A stretch of DNA of 38,250 bases from JAMIFV01 sp035906055 (lineage in GTDB: Bacteria > Pseudomonadota > Alphaproteobacteria > Rickettsiales > JABCZZ01), in assembly GCA_035906055.1 (NCBI GenBank), contig JAMIFV010000029.1, positions 1 to 38,250 on the forward strand. Reading direction: 5' to 3'. Of the stretch, positions 24,129 to 32,268 are shown piece after piece; position 1 is the first letter of the stretch; each line of letters begins with the position of its first letter. The notes under the pieces were generated by a model, which saw only the letters and a program-made list of their open reading frames with translations, was not told where the DNA came from and did not search any database. A program made the position numbers and the translations under genes.

Positions 24129-24388
24129 AATATAGCATCTATTATGAAAAATCCGTAAAGAAAGACGCTGAAAAGCTATCCACACCTTCCCTTAAAGCAA
24201 TTAAGGAAGCAATTGAAACGCGCATCGCTACCGAACCGCTGAAATCAGGAAAGCCGCTCCGCGCCAGTTGGAAGGGGCATCGAAGACTCAGGGTTGGCAA
24301 TTACCGCATCATTTACAGAGTGGATGAAAATATAAAAACGGTATTTATAATAGCGTTCGGTCACCGTAAGGACATATACGAGCAATAG
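24125..24388 (+). CDS. RelE/ParE-family toxin
   Basis: The 87-aa product has the RelE fold pattern: YSIYYEKSVKKDAEKL at the N terminus, then SGKPLRASWKGHRRLRVGNYRIIYRVDE and the C-terminal VFIIAFGHRKDIYEQ. The block of Arg residues in RRLRVGNYRIIYRV and the C-terminal HRKDIY are typical of RelE toxins that cut mRNA in the ribosomal A site; ParE gyrase poisons share the fold, and the HRKDIY end favours RelE. The GTG start overlaps the antitoxin stop, so translation is coupled. Confidence 0.88.
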   Translation: MKYSIYYEKSVKKDAEKLSTPSLKAIKEAIETRIATEPLKSGKPLRASWKGHRRLRVGNYRIIYRVDENIKTVFIIAFGHRKDIYEQ

Positions 24389-24401
24389 CATTGCATTCCT
24401 G

Positions 24402-25385
24402 ATGCTTTCCCCCTACTCTCTCGCCATGGAATCCATGAAATGGCTCTACGAGAAGTTCCGCTACCTTCCTGCCACGGTGCTTAAGGGACTGGGTATTGTA
24501 TTTTGCCTTATCGTGTTTCTTTATTACCCCATCGGCATGGTGTGGGTGTCCACCATCGACGACGACCTCGAATTCACCGCCAGCAAGGAATACGACATCG
24601 AGAATGGCAGCCACACCGTGGCCATGACGCAGGCCCTCATCAACCGCGAAGTGAAGCAATATGGCTGGACACCGAACGACCCGTTCTTCTACCCCGGCGC
24701 CGCGCTCATCCGCATGCCCGCCTTCCAGCGCGGCATTATGGCGGGCCTTGCGCGTTTCTCCGTGGAGCTTTCCGACCAGATAGGCCGTTCACGCGGCTCC
24801 AGCCAGATAGACCCCGACCTTGAAAAAGCAGCGGGGCTGCTCAAATACTCGCCCTATGTGTGGCTGTTCGATTTCAAAACCTCGTGGCTGCCCACGACGT
24901 CTTCAGAGACGCAATATCTTGCCGCCGCCAACCTGCTGAAGCAATATAACGCCCGCCTCGCCAGCGGCCAGGCCGTGTTTGAGCGCCGCAGCGATAACCT
25001 GATGACGGCGCTGGAGCGCATTTCTACCGATATGGGCTCCTCTTCCGCCGTCATCGAGAGCCATATCTATGAAAACCGCAACCGCTGGCTGGATACCCGG
25101 GCAGCAGACAAATTTTTCTTTATCAAGGGGCGCATGTACGCCGATTACATGATCCTGCGCGAGCTGAAACGCGATTATGCGACCATAATCACGGAAAAAA
25201 ACATCGACAAGGTATGGGACAACATGCTCGATTCCCTGAGAGAAGGCGCTGAAATACGGCATTTCTTCGTGTTCAATACCGACGTAAACAGCCAGTTCCT
25301 GCCCAACCACCTCGCCGTTCAGGGTTTTTACCTCGTGCGCGCCCGCATGCAGCTGCAGGAAGCCATAAATATTTTGCTGAAATAA
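24402..25385 (+). CDS. DUF2333 family membrane-anchored protein
   Basis: The 327-aa protein matches what I recall of DUF2333, a family of unknown function in alpha- and gammaproteobacteria. A single N-terminal membrane span (about residues 24-49, VLKGLGIVFCLIVFLYYPIG) is followed by a large domain predicted to be periplasmic. Recognisable blocks are VKQYGWTPNDPFFYPGAAL, MPAFQRGIMAGLARFSVEL, and near the end FLPNHLAVQGFYLVRARMQLQEA. The start is uncertain: ATG at 24402 or 24426, neither with a clear Shine-Dalgarno sequence. It lies between a toxin-antitoxin pair and pyrH. Confidence 0.82.
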   Translation: MLSPYSLAMESMKWLYEKFRYLPATVLKGLGIVFCLIVFLYYPIGMVWVSTIDDDLEFTASKEYDIENGSHTVAMTQALINREVKQYGWTPNDPFFYPGAALIRMPAFQRGIMAGLARFSVELSDQIGRSRGSSQIDPDLEKAAGLLKYSPYVWLFDFKTSWLPTTSSETQYLAAANLLKQYNARLASGQAVFERRSDNLMTALERISTDMGSSSAVIESHIYENRNRWLDTRAADKFFFIKGRMYADYMILRELKRDYATIITEKNIDKVWDNMLDSLREGAEIRHFFVFNTDVNSQFLPNHLAVQGFYLVRARMQLQEAINILLK

Positions 25386-25463
25386 GTTCAGTTGTTGGTT
25401 ATTAGTTGTTCGTTGTTAAAAATTGCCTTACTAACAACAAACAACCAACAACTAACAACGACT
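25385..25463 (+). repeat. Heptad-repeat snap-back element 3, directly before pyrH
   Basis: The left arm reads GTTGTTG, GTTATTA, GTTGTTC, GTTGTTA (25391-25418). The right arm reads TAACAAC, AAACAAC, CAACAAC, TAACAAC (25432-25459), the reverse complement of the same heptad. The loop is AAAATTGCCTTAC-like. The element ends five bases before the pyrH ATG and fills its ribosome-binding region. Confidence 0.8.
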
Positions 25464-25464
25464 T

Positions 25465-26184
25465 ATGAAATCAACCATCCCCAAATACGCCAAAGTGCTT
25501 ATCAAGGTTTCCGGCGAAGCGCTGATGGGCAAGCTTGCTTATGGCCATGACCAGCAGACCGTCACACGCATCTGCAACGAAATCAAAGCGGTCACTAAAA
25601 TGGGCGTTAAAGTGTGCGTCGTGGTGGGCGGCGGCAATATCTATCGCGGTATGAGCGGCGCGGAACACGGCATGGAACGCGCCAGCGCCGACTATATGGG
25701 CATGCTCGCCACCGTGCTCAACGCACTGGCACTGCAGAACGGACTGGAAAAGATCGGCGTGGATACGCGCGTGCTTTCCGCCATCGCCATGACGGAAATA
25801 TGCGAACCCTATATCCGCCGCCGCGCCATCCGCCATATGGATCAGGGCCGCGTGGTCATCTGCGCCGCTGGCACGGGCAACCCTTTCTTCACCACCGACA
25901 CCACCGCAGCCTTGCGCGCCGCCGAAGTGGGCTGCGACGTGATCATGAAAGCCACGCAGGTGGACGGTGTTTATTCCGCCGATCCGCGTAAGGATAAAAA
26001 AGCCGAGCGCTTTGATAAACTCACCTACCATCAGGTGCTCAAACAAGACCTCAAGGTCATGGACGCGGCGGCCATCGCGCTTGCGCGCGAGAACTCCATC
26101 CCCATCGTTGTCTTCTCCCTGCACACGCCCGGTGAAATGGCCAAGGTGGTCTGTGGGCAAGGCACTTACACAATCATACAATAA
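25465..26184 (+). CDS. pyrH: Uridylate kinase
   Basis: PyrH phosphorylates UMP to UDP, linking the pyrimidine pathway encoded at 12-16 kb to nucleotide pools. The 239-aa length is typical. The N-terminal KVSGEALMG, VVVGGGNIYRG, the MERASADYMGMLATVLNALAL block and the C-terminal KATQVDGVYSADPRKD are family hallmarks. The ATG is preceded by heptad-repeat sequence (ACAACGACTT), so there is no visible Shine-Dalgarno sequence. frr follows 16 bases downstream. Confidence 0.97.
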   Translation: MKSTIPKYAKVLIKVSGEALMGKLAYGHDQQTVTRICNEIKAVTKMGVKVCVVVGGGNIYRGMSGAEHGMERASADYMGMLATVLNALALQNGLEKIGVDTRVLSAIAMTEICEPYIRRRAIRHMDQGRVVICAAGTGNPFFTTDTTAALRAAEVGCDVIMKATQVDGVYSADPRKDKKAERFDKLTYHQVLKQDLKVMDAAAIALARENSIPIVVFSLHTPGEMAKVVCGQGTYTIIQ

Positions 26185-26200
26185 AACCTAAGGAGCAATT

Positions 26201-26758
26201 ATGAGCGGCAATGACATTCCCGATCTTCGCAAACGCATGGAAGGCGCACTCAAGCAGCTGGCGCATGAATTTTCCGGCCTGCGCACCGGCCGTGCATCCG
26301 TGAACATGCTCGATTCCGTGCAGGTGGATGCTTACGGCAGCATGATGCCGCTTAACCAGATGGCCAACATCAACGTGCCGGAACCTCGCCTGCTCACCGT
26401 GCAGGTGTGGGACAAAGGCATGGTAAAAGCTGTGGAAAAAGGCATTGCCAATGCAGGCCTTGGCCTTAACCCGCAGGCGGACGGCCAGCTTATTCGCGTG
26501 CCTATCCCTGAACTGTCTCAGGAACGCCGCGCCGAACTGGTTAAGGTCGCGCATAAATATGCCGAGGCCACCAAGGTCGCCATCCGCAACGTGCGCCGCG
26601 ACGGCATGGACCATTTCAAGAAGCTGGAAAAAGACAGCGCCATCTCCAAGGATGATCACCAGCGCAAGTCCGACGAGATCCAGAAAATCACGGACGAATT
26701 CATCAAGAAAGTGGATGAATCGCTGGCGGCCAAGGAAAAAGAGATCCTGCCGAACTAA
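26201..26758 (+). CDS. frr: Ribosome recycling factor
   Basis: RRF, with EF-G, splits the post-termination ribosome. The 185-aa chain has the canonical LRTGRASVNMLDSVQVDAYGS, LNQMANINVPEPRLLTVQVWD and the helical bundle end (RRDGMDHFKKLEKDS, DEIQKITDEFIKKVDE). AAGGAG lies six bases before the ATG. pyrH-frr-uppS-cdsA is the standard alphaproteobacterial order; a REP-like element separates frr from uppS. Confidence 0.98.
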   Translation: MSGNDIPDLRKRMEGALKQLAHEFSGLRTGRASVNMLDSVQVDAYGSMMPLNQMANINVPEPRLLTVQVWDKGMVKAVEKGIANAGLGLNPQADGQLIRVPIPELSQERRAELVKVAHKYAEATKVAIRNVRRDGMDHFKKLEKDSAISKDDHQRKSDEIQKITDEFIKKVDESLAAKEKEILPN

Positions 26759-26767
26759 TCTTCAACC

Positions 26768-26842
26768 CGTCGTCCCGGCAAAGGCCGGGACCTCAGGCCA
26801 GCACACTATTGTATGTGATCCCGGCCTTCGCCGGGATGACGA
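26768..26842. repeat. REP-like palindromic element between frr and uppS
   Basis: Two hairpins (CCCGGC-AAA-GCCGGG and CCCGGC-CTTC-GCCGGG) sit inside an outer inverted repeat CGTCGTC / GACGACG. The element resembles the common GTCATCCCGGCGAAGGCCGG-type palindromes and shares its two-hairpin layout with 7636-7714. It ends 22 bases before uppS. Confidence 0.8.
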
Positions 26843-26863
26843 CTGGACTAAAAGTATAAAATT

Positions 26864-27581
<718 letters not shown>

Positions 27582-27598
<17 letters not shown>

Positions 27599-28274
27599 CC
27601 CCGCGCCTGAGGCTGCCAAACCGCGCTGGAGCGGGCTGGGCACACGCGTTCTGGGCATTCTTCCCCTGCTTGTTGTGGCGGTGGTCTGCCTCGTCAATGG
27701 CGGCTGGCTGTTCTACGCCTTCGTGATGACGGCAGCCATCATCATGCTCAGGGAATGGGACGCGCTGACACGCGAGCAGCCGAACATGCTTAAAATCATC
27801 GGCTATCCTGTGGTCATCATCCCCTGCGCCAGCATTTTGTGGCTGAGCACGGCCACTTCCGCCAATGTCAGCAACTACGGTTTCAAGCTGCTGCTGGCGC
27901 TGATTGTCATCGTCGCCGCCACCGATATCGGCGCCTATTTTACCGGCAAGCGCTTCGGCAAACACAAGCTCGCCCCGGTCATCAGCCCCAACAAGACATG
28001 GGAAGGGCTTTCCGGCGGCGTGTTCGCCGCCATGGCTGCGGCCTGCATCATGATACCCTTTGCGCTTCCCGTCTATTCGATGCTGCTCACCGGGCTGGTG
28101 CTGGCCATACTGGCGCAGACGGGCGATCTGTTCGAATCATGGGTCAAACGCAGGGCAGGCGTGAAGGACTCCGGCACGCTCATACCCGGTCACGGCGGCC
28201 TGCTTGACCGCTTCGACGGCTACCTGCTCGCCGCCCCGGCGTTCGCGCTGCTGGTGTATACGTATACGGGCTGA
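27582..28274 (+). CDS. cdsA: Phosphatidate cytidylyltransferase
   Basis: CdsA makes CDP-diacylglycerol from phosphatidic acid and CTP in the inner membrane, the branch point for phospholipids. I place the start at the ATG at 27582 inside the end of uppS; longer in-frame sequence upstream is an antisense-like shadow of uppS. The resulting 230 aa is shorter than the usual 265-285. Several membrane spans are visible (GILPLLVVAVVCLVNGGWLFYAF, LLLALIVIVAATDIGAYFTG). The signatures DIGAYFTGKRFGKHKLAPVISPNKTWEG and KDSGTLIPGHGGLLDRFDGY are complete, so the active site is intact; the missing length is in the first spans. Confidence 0.93.
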
Positions 28275-28346
28275 TCGTGTTTCGTAATCGCCTGAATCGC
28301 GCCAGCGATTATAGGCGATCCATCTTGCAACATGGATTCCCCTAGG

Positions 28347-28567
28347 TTCAGGACTTATTAAACCTATACTTTCTTTTCCTCTCCCCTTGAGGGAGAGGAC
28401 GCGTTTGCCTTGGGTTTAGCTGCTGTAGCTAAGCCCTTAGGCAAACCGAGGTGAGGGGGCACGTTTAAATTCACCCTCACCCAGCTTCGGCTAAGCTGCT
28501 GCGCAGCAAAGCCTGCGCAACCCTCTCCCGCTTTGCAGGAGAGGGGAATTTATAAGTCCTGAGCCTG
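28347..28567. repeat. Large composite inverted repeat between cdsA and dxr
   Basis: Outer arms CAGGACTTATTAAA (from about 28350) and TTTATAAGTCCTG (ending about 28562) are inverted. Inside are nested hairpins: CTCTCCCCTTGAGGGAGAG (28380-28398), an arm pair around GTTTGCCTTGGGTTTAGCTG / GCTAAGCCCTTAGGCAAAC, and CCCTCTCCCGCTTTGCAGGAGAGGG (28521-28545). The CCTCTCCC/GGGAGAGG type is widespread in bacteria. Whether it is one element or several nested ones is unclear. Confidence 0.65.
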
Positions 28568-28631
28568 GAATGCACGACACAAATTCGTGGAATGACGAAG
28601 TAAGGAAAGTGATTTTGCTTTATCCGTATGT

Positions 28632-28718
28632 GTGGAGGAGCTCTTCACGACGACCCCGCAGGGGAATTTGCGCGGAGCGCAAATGGGGGCAGCGTGCCCC
28701 CGTAAAAAATTATAGAAT
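28632..28718 (+). repeat. Multi-hairpin repeat, copy 2 (complete)
   Basis: Three hairpins follow each other: CCCC-GCA-GGGG (28654-28664), ATTTGCGC-GGA-GCGCAAAT (28666-28684, perfect 8-bp stem) and GGGGGCA-GCG-TGCCCCC (28685-28701, perfect 7-bp stem), then GTAAAAAATTATAG. The lead-in TGTGGAGGAGCTCTTCACGA is shared with the copies at 16.9, 31.1 and 35.3 kb. Confidence 0.75.
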
Positions 28719-28769
28719 AAAGCCAATTATCCCCTTCCGCTACCGCCTGCGCATGATATAACAATACCC

Positions 28770-29951
28770 ATGCAGCCATTACCCAAAATCCAGCTACCGC
28801 TCCGCAGCGTTACCGTGCTCGGTTCCACCGGCTCCATCGGCAAGAGCACGCTCGACCTGCTGGGCATCCACCGCGACCGTTACGAGGTGCTCGCCCTCAC
28901 CGCGCAGGAGAATGTGATGGAGCTTGCCAAGCAAGCCAGAGCCGCCGGTGCAAAACGCGCCGTCATCGGCAATGAATCGCGTTACAAAGAGTTGAAAGAG
29001 GCGCTTTCCGGCTCCGGCATCGAAGCCGCGGCGGGTAACGACGCCATCATCGAAGCCGCCGAAATGCCCTCCGACATCGTGCTGACCGGCATCGTCGGCA
29101 ATGCGGGCCTCAAACCCACCCTCGCCGCCGCGCGCCGGGGCGCCATCATCGCGCTCGCCAATAAAGAGGCGCTTGTCTGCGCAGGCTCGCTGCTGCTCAA
29201 TGAAGTGCGCATGGGCGGCTCCACGCTGCTGCCGGTGGATTCGGAACACAGCGCCATCTTCCAGGTGTTCAATTTTGAATATCCCGACATGGTGGAAAAA
29301 ATCGTGCTCACCGCATCCGGCGGGCCGTTCCGCACAATGTCGGCGGAAGACATGAAAAAAGTGACGCTCGACCAGGCGCTCAAGCACCCCAACTGGAGCA
29401 TGGGCAGCAAGATCACCATCGACTCCGCCACCATGATGAACAAGGCGCTCGAATGCATCGAAGCGTTCCACCTCTTCCCCGTGATCGCGGAGCAGATAGA
29501 AGTGCTGGTGCATCCCGAATCCATCATCCACGGCATGGTCTATTACCGCGACGGTTCCGTTCTGGCGCAGATGGGCGCACCCGATATGCGTACCCCCATC
29601 GCCCATGCGCTGGCATGGCCGGAGCGCATCACCGCCCCCTCCCCGCGCGTGGATTTCAAGGCGCTGAAATCGCTTAATTTTGAAGAGCCTGACGAGACAC
29701 GTTTTCCCGCCCTTGCCGTGGGCAGGCAGGTACTCAAAAGCGGCGGCACCGCCCCAACCACCATGAACGCGGCCAATGAAGTGGCGGTATCACGATTTAT
29801 AAAGAAAGAGATACCGTTTACTGGTATAGTCAACATCGTTCAGGGTACCTTAGCGCGCTACCCCGCACGCCCGGTGAATGACATCAGCGATGTCTTCGAT
29901 GCAGATGAAAAAGCGCGCCATTTTGCAGAAAGTTATCCATGTACATTCTGA
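28770..29951 (+). CDS. dxr: 1-deoxy-D-xylulose 5-phosphate reductoisomerase
   Basis: DXR makes 2-C-methyl-D-erythritol 4-phosphate with NADPH, the first committed step of the MEP isoprenoid pathway, which feeds ispA and uppS. The 393-aa chain has GSTGSIG (18-24) for NADPH, ALANKEALVCAG, VDSEHSAIFQ (metal and substrate), SGGPFR, HPNWSMGSKITIDSATMMNKALE and MNAANEVAV. No Shine-Dalgarno sequence is obvious before the ATG. The 3' end overlaps rseP by 13 bases. Confidence 0.98.
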   Translation: MQPLPKIQLPLRSVTVLGSTGSIGKSTLDLLGIHRDRYEVLALTAQENVMELAKQARAAGAKRAVIGNESRYKELKEALSGSGIEAAAGNDAIIEAAEMPSDIVLTGIVGNAGLKPTLAAARRGAIIALANKEALVCAGSLLLNEVRMGGSTLLPVDSEHSAIFQVFNFEYPDMVEKIVLTASGGPFRTMSAEDMKKVTLDQALKHPNWSMGSKITIDSATMMNKALECIEAFHLFPVIAEQIEVLVHPESIIHGMVYYRDGSVLAQMGAPDMRTPIAHALAWPERITAPSPRVDFKALKSLNFEEPDETRFPALAVGRQVLKSGGTAPTTMNAANEVAVSRFIKKEIPFTGIVNIVQGTLARYPARPVNDISDVFDADEKARHFAESYPCTF

Positions 29952-31045
29952 CGACAATCGCCTTCTTCCTCGTAGTCATCTCGGTCATCGTATTCATTCA
30001 CGAGTTCGGCCATTACATCGTTGCCAAATGGTGCGGCGTGAAGGTGGAAGTATTTTCCGTCGGCTTTGGCCGCGAAGTGTGCGGCTGGAACGACAGATCC
30101 GGCACGCGCTGGAAGATTTCCCTGCTGCCGCTGGGCGGCTATGTAAAAATGTTCGGCGATGGCGGCCCCGCCAGCGATCCCTCCAAGGAACTGGACACCC
30201 TGTCGGACGAAGAAAAGAAAGTCACCTTCCATCACAAGTCCCTGCCGAAAAAAGCCGCTATCGTGGCCGCTGGCCCGCTTGCCAATTTCGTGCTGACCAT
30301 CGCGATCCTCACCAGCTTCATCTATACCAAGGGCATTTCTTCCACGGAACCTGTGGTGGGTGAAGTGATAAAAGATACCCCCGCAGCGGTGGCAGGCCTC
30401 AGGCCCGGCGACCGCATCCTTGAAATGAACGGCGCGGTAATGGACGTGTTCAACGACATTCCCAGCGGCCTGCTCACCAACCTCGGCACACCTGTAAAAC
30501 TGCTGGTGGAACGTGGAGGCACGCAGACGGAAATGACCGTGACGCCGAAAATGATCAGCAGCAAAGACCCGTTCGGCAATGATATCACACACCCGGTGCT
30601 GGGCATCAGGAGCCCGCAGATAACCTCGGAAACCGTGAGCCCGCCGCGCGCCGTGTGGGAGGCCACCAAGCTGACCTATGTATTCTGCAAGACCACGCTC
30701 AAGGGCATCGGCCAGATCATCATGGGGGAGCGCAGCGCGGCCAAGGACATCAAAGGCCCCATCGGCATGGCCAAGATGACCGGGCAGGCAGCGGAAAGAG
30801 GCTTCGACACGATGCTCTATTTCATCGCCATCTTGTCAGCGAACCTCGGCCTCATCAACCTGTTTCCCATTCCCATCCTCGATGGCGGCCATCTGATGTT
30901 CTATGCGATCCAGGGCGTCACGCGCCAGCCCATCAATGCCAAACTGCATGAGATGTGCCTGCGCGTGGGAATGGCGATGATCTCGATGCTCATGGCATTC
31001 GCCATCATCAACGACCTCTTCCCCAGCGTGTTTAAGGCTCATTAA
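29939..31045 (+). CDS. rseP: Site-2 intramembrane metalloprotease RseP
   Basis: RseP cuts membrane proteins such as anti-sigma factors inside the bilayer. The zinc motif HEFGH is at residues 21-25 in the first membrane span; the second motif NLFPIPILDGGHLMFY is near the C terminus. One PDZ domain (about 120-200, VIKDTPAAVAGLRPGDRILEMNG) is visible, whereas E. coli RseP has two. The 368-aa length fits single-PDZ alphaproteobacterial members. The ATG lies inside the end of dxr, so coupling is likely. In most proteobacteria bamA follows rseP; here a repeat cluster and the opposing carD gene follow instead. Confidence 0.96.
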   Translation: MYILTTIAFFLVVISVIVFIHEFGHYIVAKWCGVKVEVFSVGFGREVCGWNDRSGTRWKISLLPLGGYVKMFGDGGPASDPSKELDTLSDEEKKVTFHHKSLPKKAAIVAAGPLANFVLTIAILTSFIYTKGISSTEPVVGEVIKDTPAAVAGLRPGDRILEMNGAVMDVFNDIPSGLLTNLGTPVKLLVERGGTQTEMTVTPKMISSKDPFGNDITHPVLGIRSPQITSETVSPPRAVWEATKLTYVFCKTTLKGIGQIIMGERSAAKDIKGPIGMAKMTGQAAERGFDTMLYFIAILSANLGLINLFPIPILDGGHLMFYAIQGVTRQPINAKLHEMCLRVGMAMISMLMAFAIINDLFPSVFKAH

Positions 31046-31052
31046 GGGTAAA

Positions 31053-31135
31053 AAAAAAAGGGGGGGGGCGTCCCGCCCCCACTCGTGCTCCGCACTCGCT
31101 CCCCCCCTCTAAAGGGGTCGTCGTAAAGAGCTCCT
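31053..31135 (-). repeat. Multi-hairpin repeat, copy 4 (inverted, divergent)
   Basis: On the minus strand the lead-in GCGGAGGAGCTCTTTACGACGA is followed by CCCC-TTTAGA-GGGG, a partly paired GGA-capped stem, and GGGGGCG-GGA-CGCCCCC (31064-31080, perfect 7 bp). It faces copy 3 head to head, so the two form a larger inverted structure over 31053-31262. Confidence 0.6.
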
Positions 31136-31185
31136 CCGCGCACAAAGCACCGGCATTTATTACAGTGCGTTGCGATAGACATGAA

Positions 31186-31262
31186 GGAGCGTGAGCTCCG
31201 ACCCCGCAGGGGAAATTCTGCGGAGCAGAATTGGGGGCAGCGTGCCCCCCATAAAAAATTCC
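31186..31262 (+). repeat. Multi-hairpin repeat, copy 3 (complete)
   Basis: GGAGC-GTGA-GCTCC (31186-31199), CCCC-GCA-GGGG (31202-31212), AATTCTGC-GGA-GCAGAATT (31214-31232, perfect 8 bp) and GGGGGCA-GCG-TGCCCCC (31233-31249) follow each other, then ATAAAAAATT. The GGA-capped stem differs at most positions from copy 2 yet pairs perfectly. Confidence 0.75.
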
Positions 31263-31270
31263 AAACAACA

Positions 31271-31302
31271 AAAAACCCCGGTGCACATGCACCGGGGTTT
31301 TT
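31271..31302. terminator. Bidirectional intrinsic terminator between rseP and carD
   Basis: Positions 31271-31285 and 31288-31302 are perfect reverse complements with a 2-base loop; the arms start with AAAAA and end with TTTTT, so it can end transcription from both sides. It lies 20 bases past the carD stop. Confidence 0.92.
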
Positions 31303-31322
31303 CATTACGTGTGGGAAGCGAC

Positions 31323-31832
31323 TTAAGCGGCGACAGCCTGCTGCTTGAGTACCTTCATCAGCTTCTCGGTAGCCGCTTTGGAGTCCAGCTTTTCAGCTGC
31401 GGCCACTTCGCCCACGAGACGGGAGAGTGCGGATTCATAGATCATGCGTTCGCTGTAAGAGCGTTCGGACTGATCCACGTTGCGGTGCAGGTCGCGTACC
31501 ACTTCGGCAACAGAGATAAGGCTGCCGGAGTTGATCTTCGCTTCGTATTCCTGCGCGCGGCGGCTCCACATGCCACGGGACGTGCGTGCACGGCCCTTGA
31601 GCGTGGTGAATGCTTTTACGATCTCTGCGCCGTCGCTGATATTGCGAAGGCCAGCCGCAGTTGCACGATGCACGGGAACGCGCAGCGTCATTTTGTCTTT
31701 CTCAAAGGATATAACGAATACCTTCAGCGCCACATCACCGATCTTCTGGGTTTCTTCCGCCAGGATCTTGCCCACGCCGTGAGTGGGATATACTACGTAG
31801 TTACCGACCTTGAATTCTGCTTTCTTTGTCAT
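31323..31832 (-). CDS. carD: CarD/CdnL-family RNA polymerase-binding regulator
   Basis: CarD/CdnL proteins bind the RNA polymerase beta subunit and stabilise open complexes at rRNA and other growth-related promoters. The N-terminal RNAP-interaction domain (KAEFKVGNYVVYPTHGVGKI, residues about 4-60) and the helical DNA-binding C-terminal domain (SRRAQEYEAKINSGSLISVAEVVRDLHR and SERMIYESALSRLVGEVA) are both clear. I chose the ATG at 31832 because GAGGGA lies about nine bases before it; an in-frame ATG at 31850 has no such site. The product is 169 aa, the usual size. It is a single gene with a terminator downstream. Confidence 0.93.
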   Translation of the reverse strand: MTKKAEFKVGNYVVYPTHGVGKILAEETQKIGDVALKVFVISFEKDKMTLRVPVHRATAAGLRNISDGAEIVKAFTTLKGRARTSRGMWSRRAQEYEAKINSGSLISVAEVVRDLHRNVDQSERSYSERMIYESALSRLVGEVAAAEKLDSKAATEKLMKVLKQQAVAA

Positions 31833-32268
31833 AGGCACATCATCCCTCATAGTTAGGTTGACATTTTTTATTTAAAGTGCAAAACCACTCTCACGAAAAT
31901 ACATCATCGTTTGGTGGCGGCACTTCCCGAACCGCATTGCAGCCAGGTCAGGACAATACCACAATTTTTGCGTGGATTACAGATAAATAAAAATTTAGTT
32001 AAATTCCCAAAATTCGATTAAATTCAACTGAATTCAGCGTTTTAGGGCGACCGACCCCTGCAAATAATAGGCAGGGGCTATGTCATAAACGCAACAGTAC
32101 GCTCCCAAATACCCCTATCCATCCTTCCGGCGAATGTTAACGGCCATTATGGCTTGCCGACAGTATTTGAGCATGCCATAAACAGTTTAAAAAACTTATC
32201 CACACCCCTCCCCATAAATAAATCATTGTATTTCAATTATAAACAATATTCTTTGCAAGGAACTGCCT
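31833..32268. other. Intergenic region between carD and hppA
   Basis: These 436 bases hold divergent promoters for carD and hppA but no clear gene. A strongly A+T-rich stretch with repeated TTAAATTC-like words spans about 31975-32040. A hairpin CCCCTGC / GCAGGGG with a 9-base loop lies at 32055-32077. One perfect TTATCCACA word is at 32196-32204. AAGGA at about 32256 serves hppA. Confidence 0.5.

Larger units (their letters stand above)
28275..28769. other. Repeat-filled gap between cdsA and dxr
   Basis: No convincing gene is seen in these 495 bases. From left to right there is a decayed REP-like palindrome (28292-28345), a large inverted repeat (28347-28567), a short spacer and a complete multi-hairpin repeat (28632-28718). 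A short open frame at 28570-28761 is made of repeat sequence. The gap interrupts an otherwise tight operon. Confidence 0.7.

Noticed and set aside
28347..28567. The nested inverted repeats as a possible CRISPR array or integron
   Set aside because: The units are inverted rather than regularly spaced direct repeats, and there are no cas or integrase genes.
28570..28761. Short open frame between cdsA and dxr
   Set aside because: It is made of the multi-hairpin repeat and flanking sequence; its composition is not protein-like.
31046..31322. Short minus-strand frames (86-87 aa) in the gap after rseP
   Set aside because: They run through poly-G and hairpin repeat sequence and have no ribosome-binding site or family motif.
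32196..32204. Perfect DnaA-box word TTATCCACA in an A+T-rich gap, as a possible replication origin
   Set aside because: Only one such word was found, with no cluster and no dnaA, gidA or parAB genes nearby; it may be chance.
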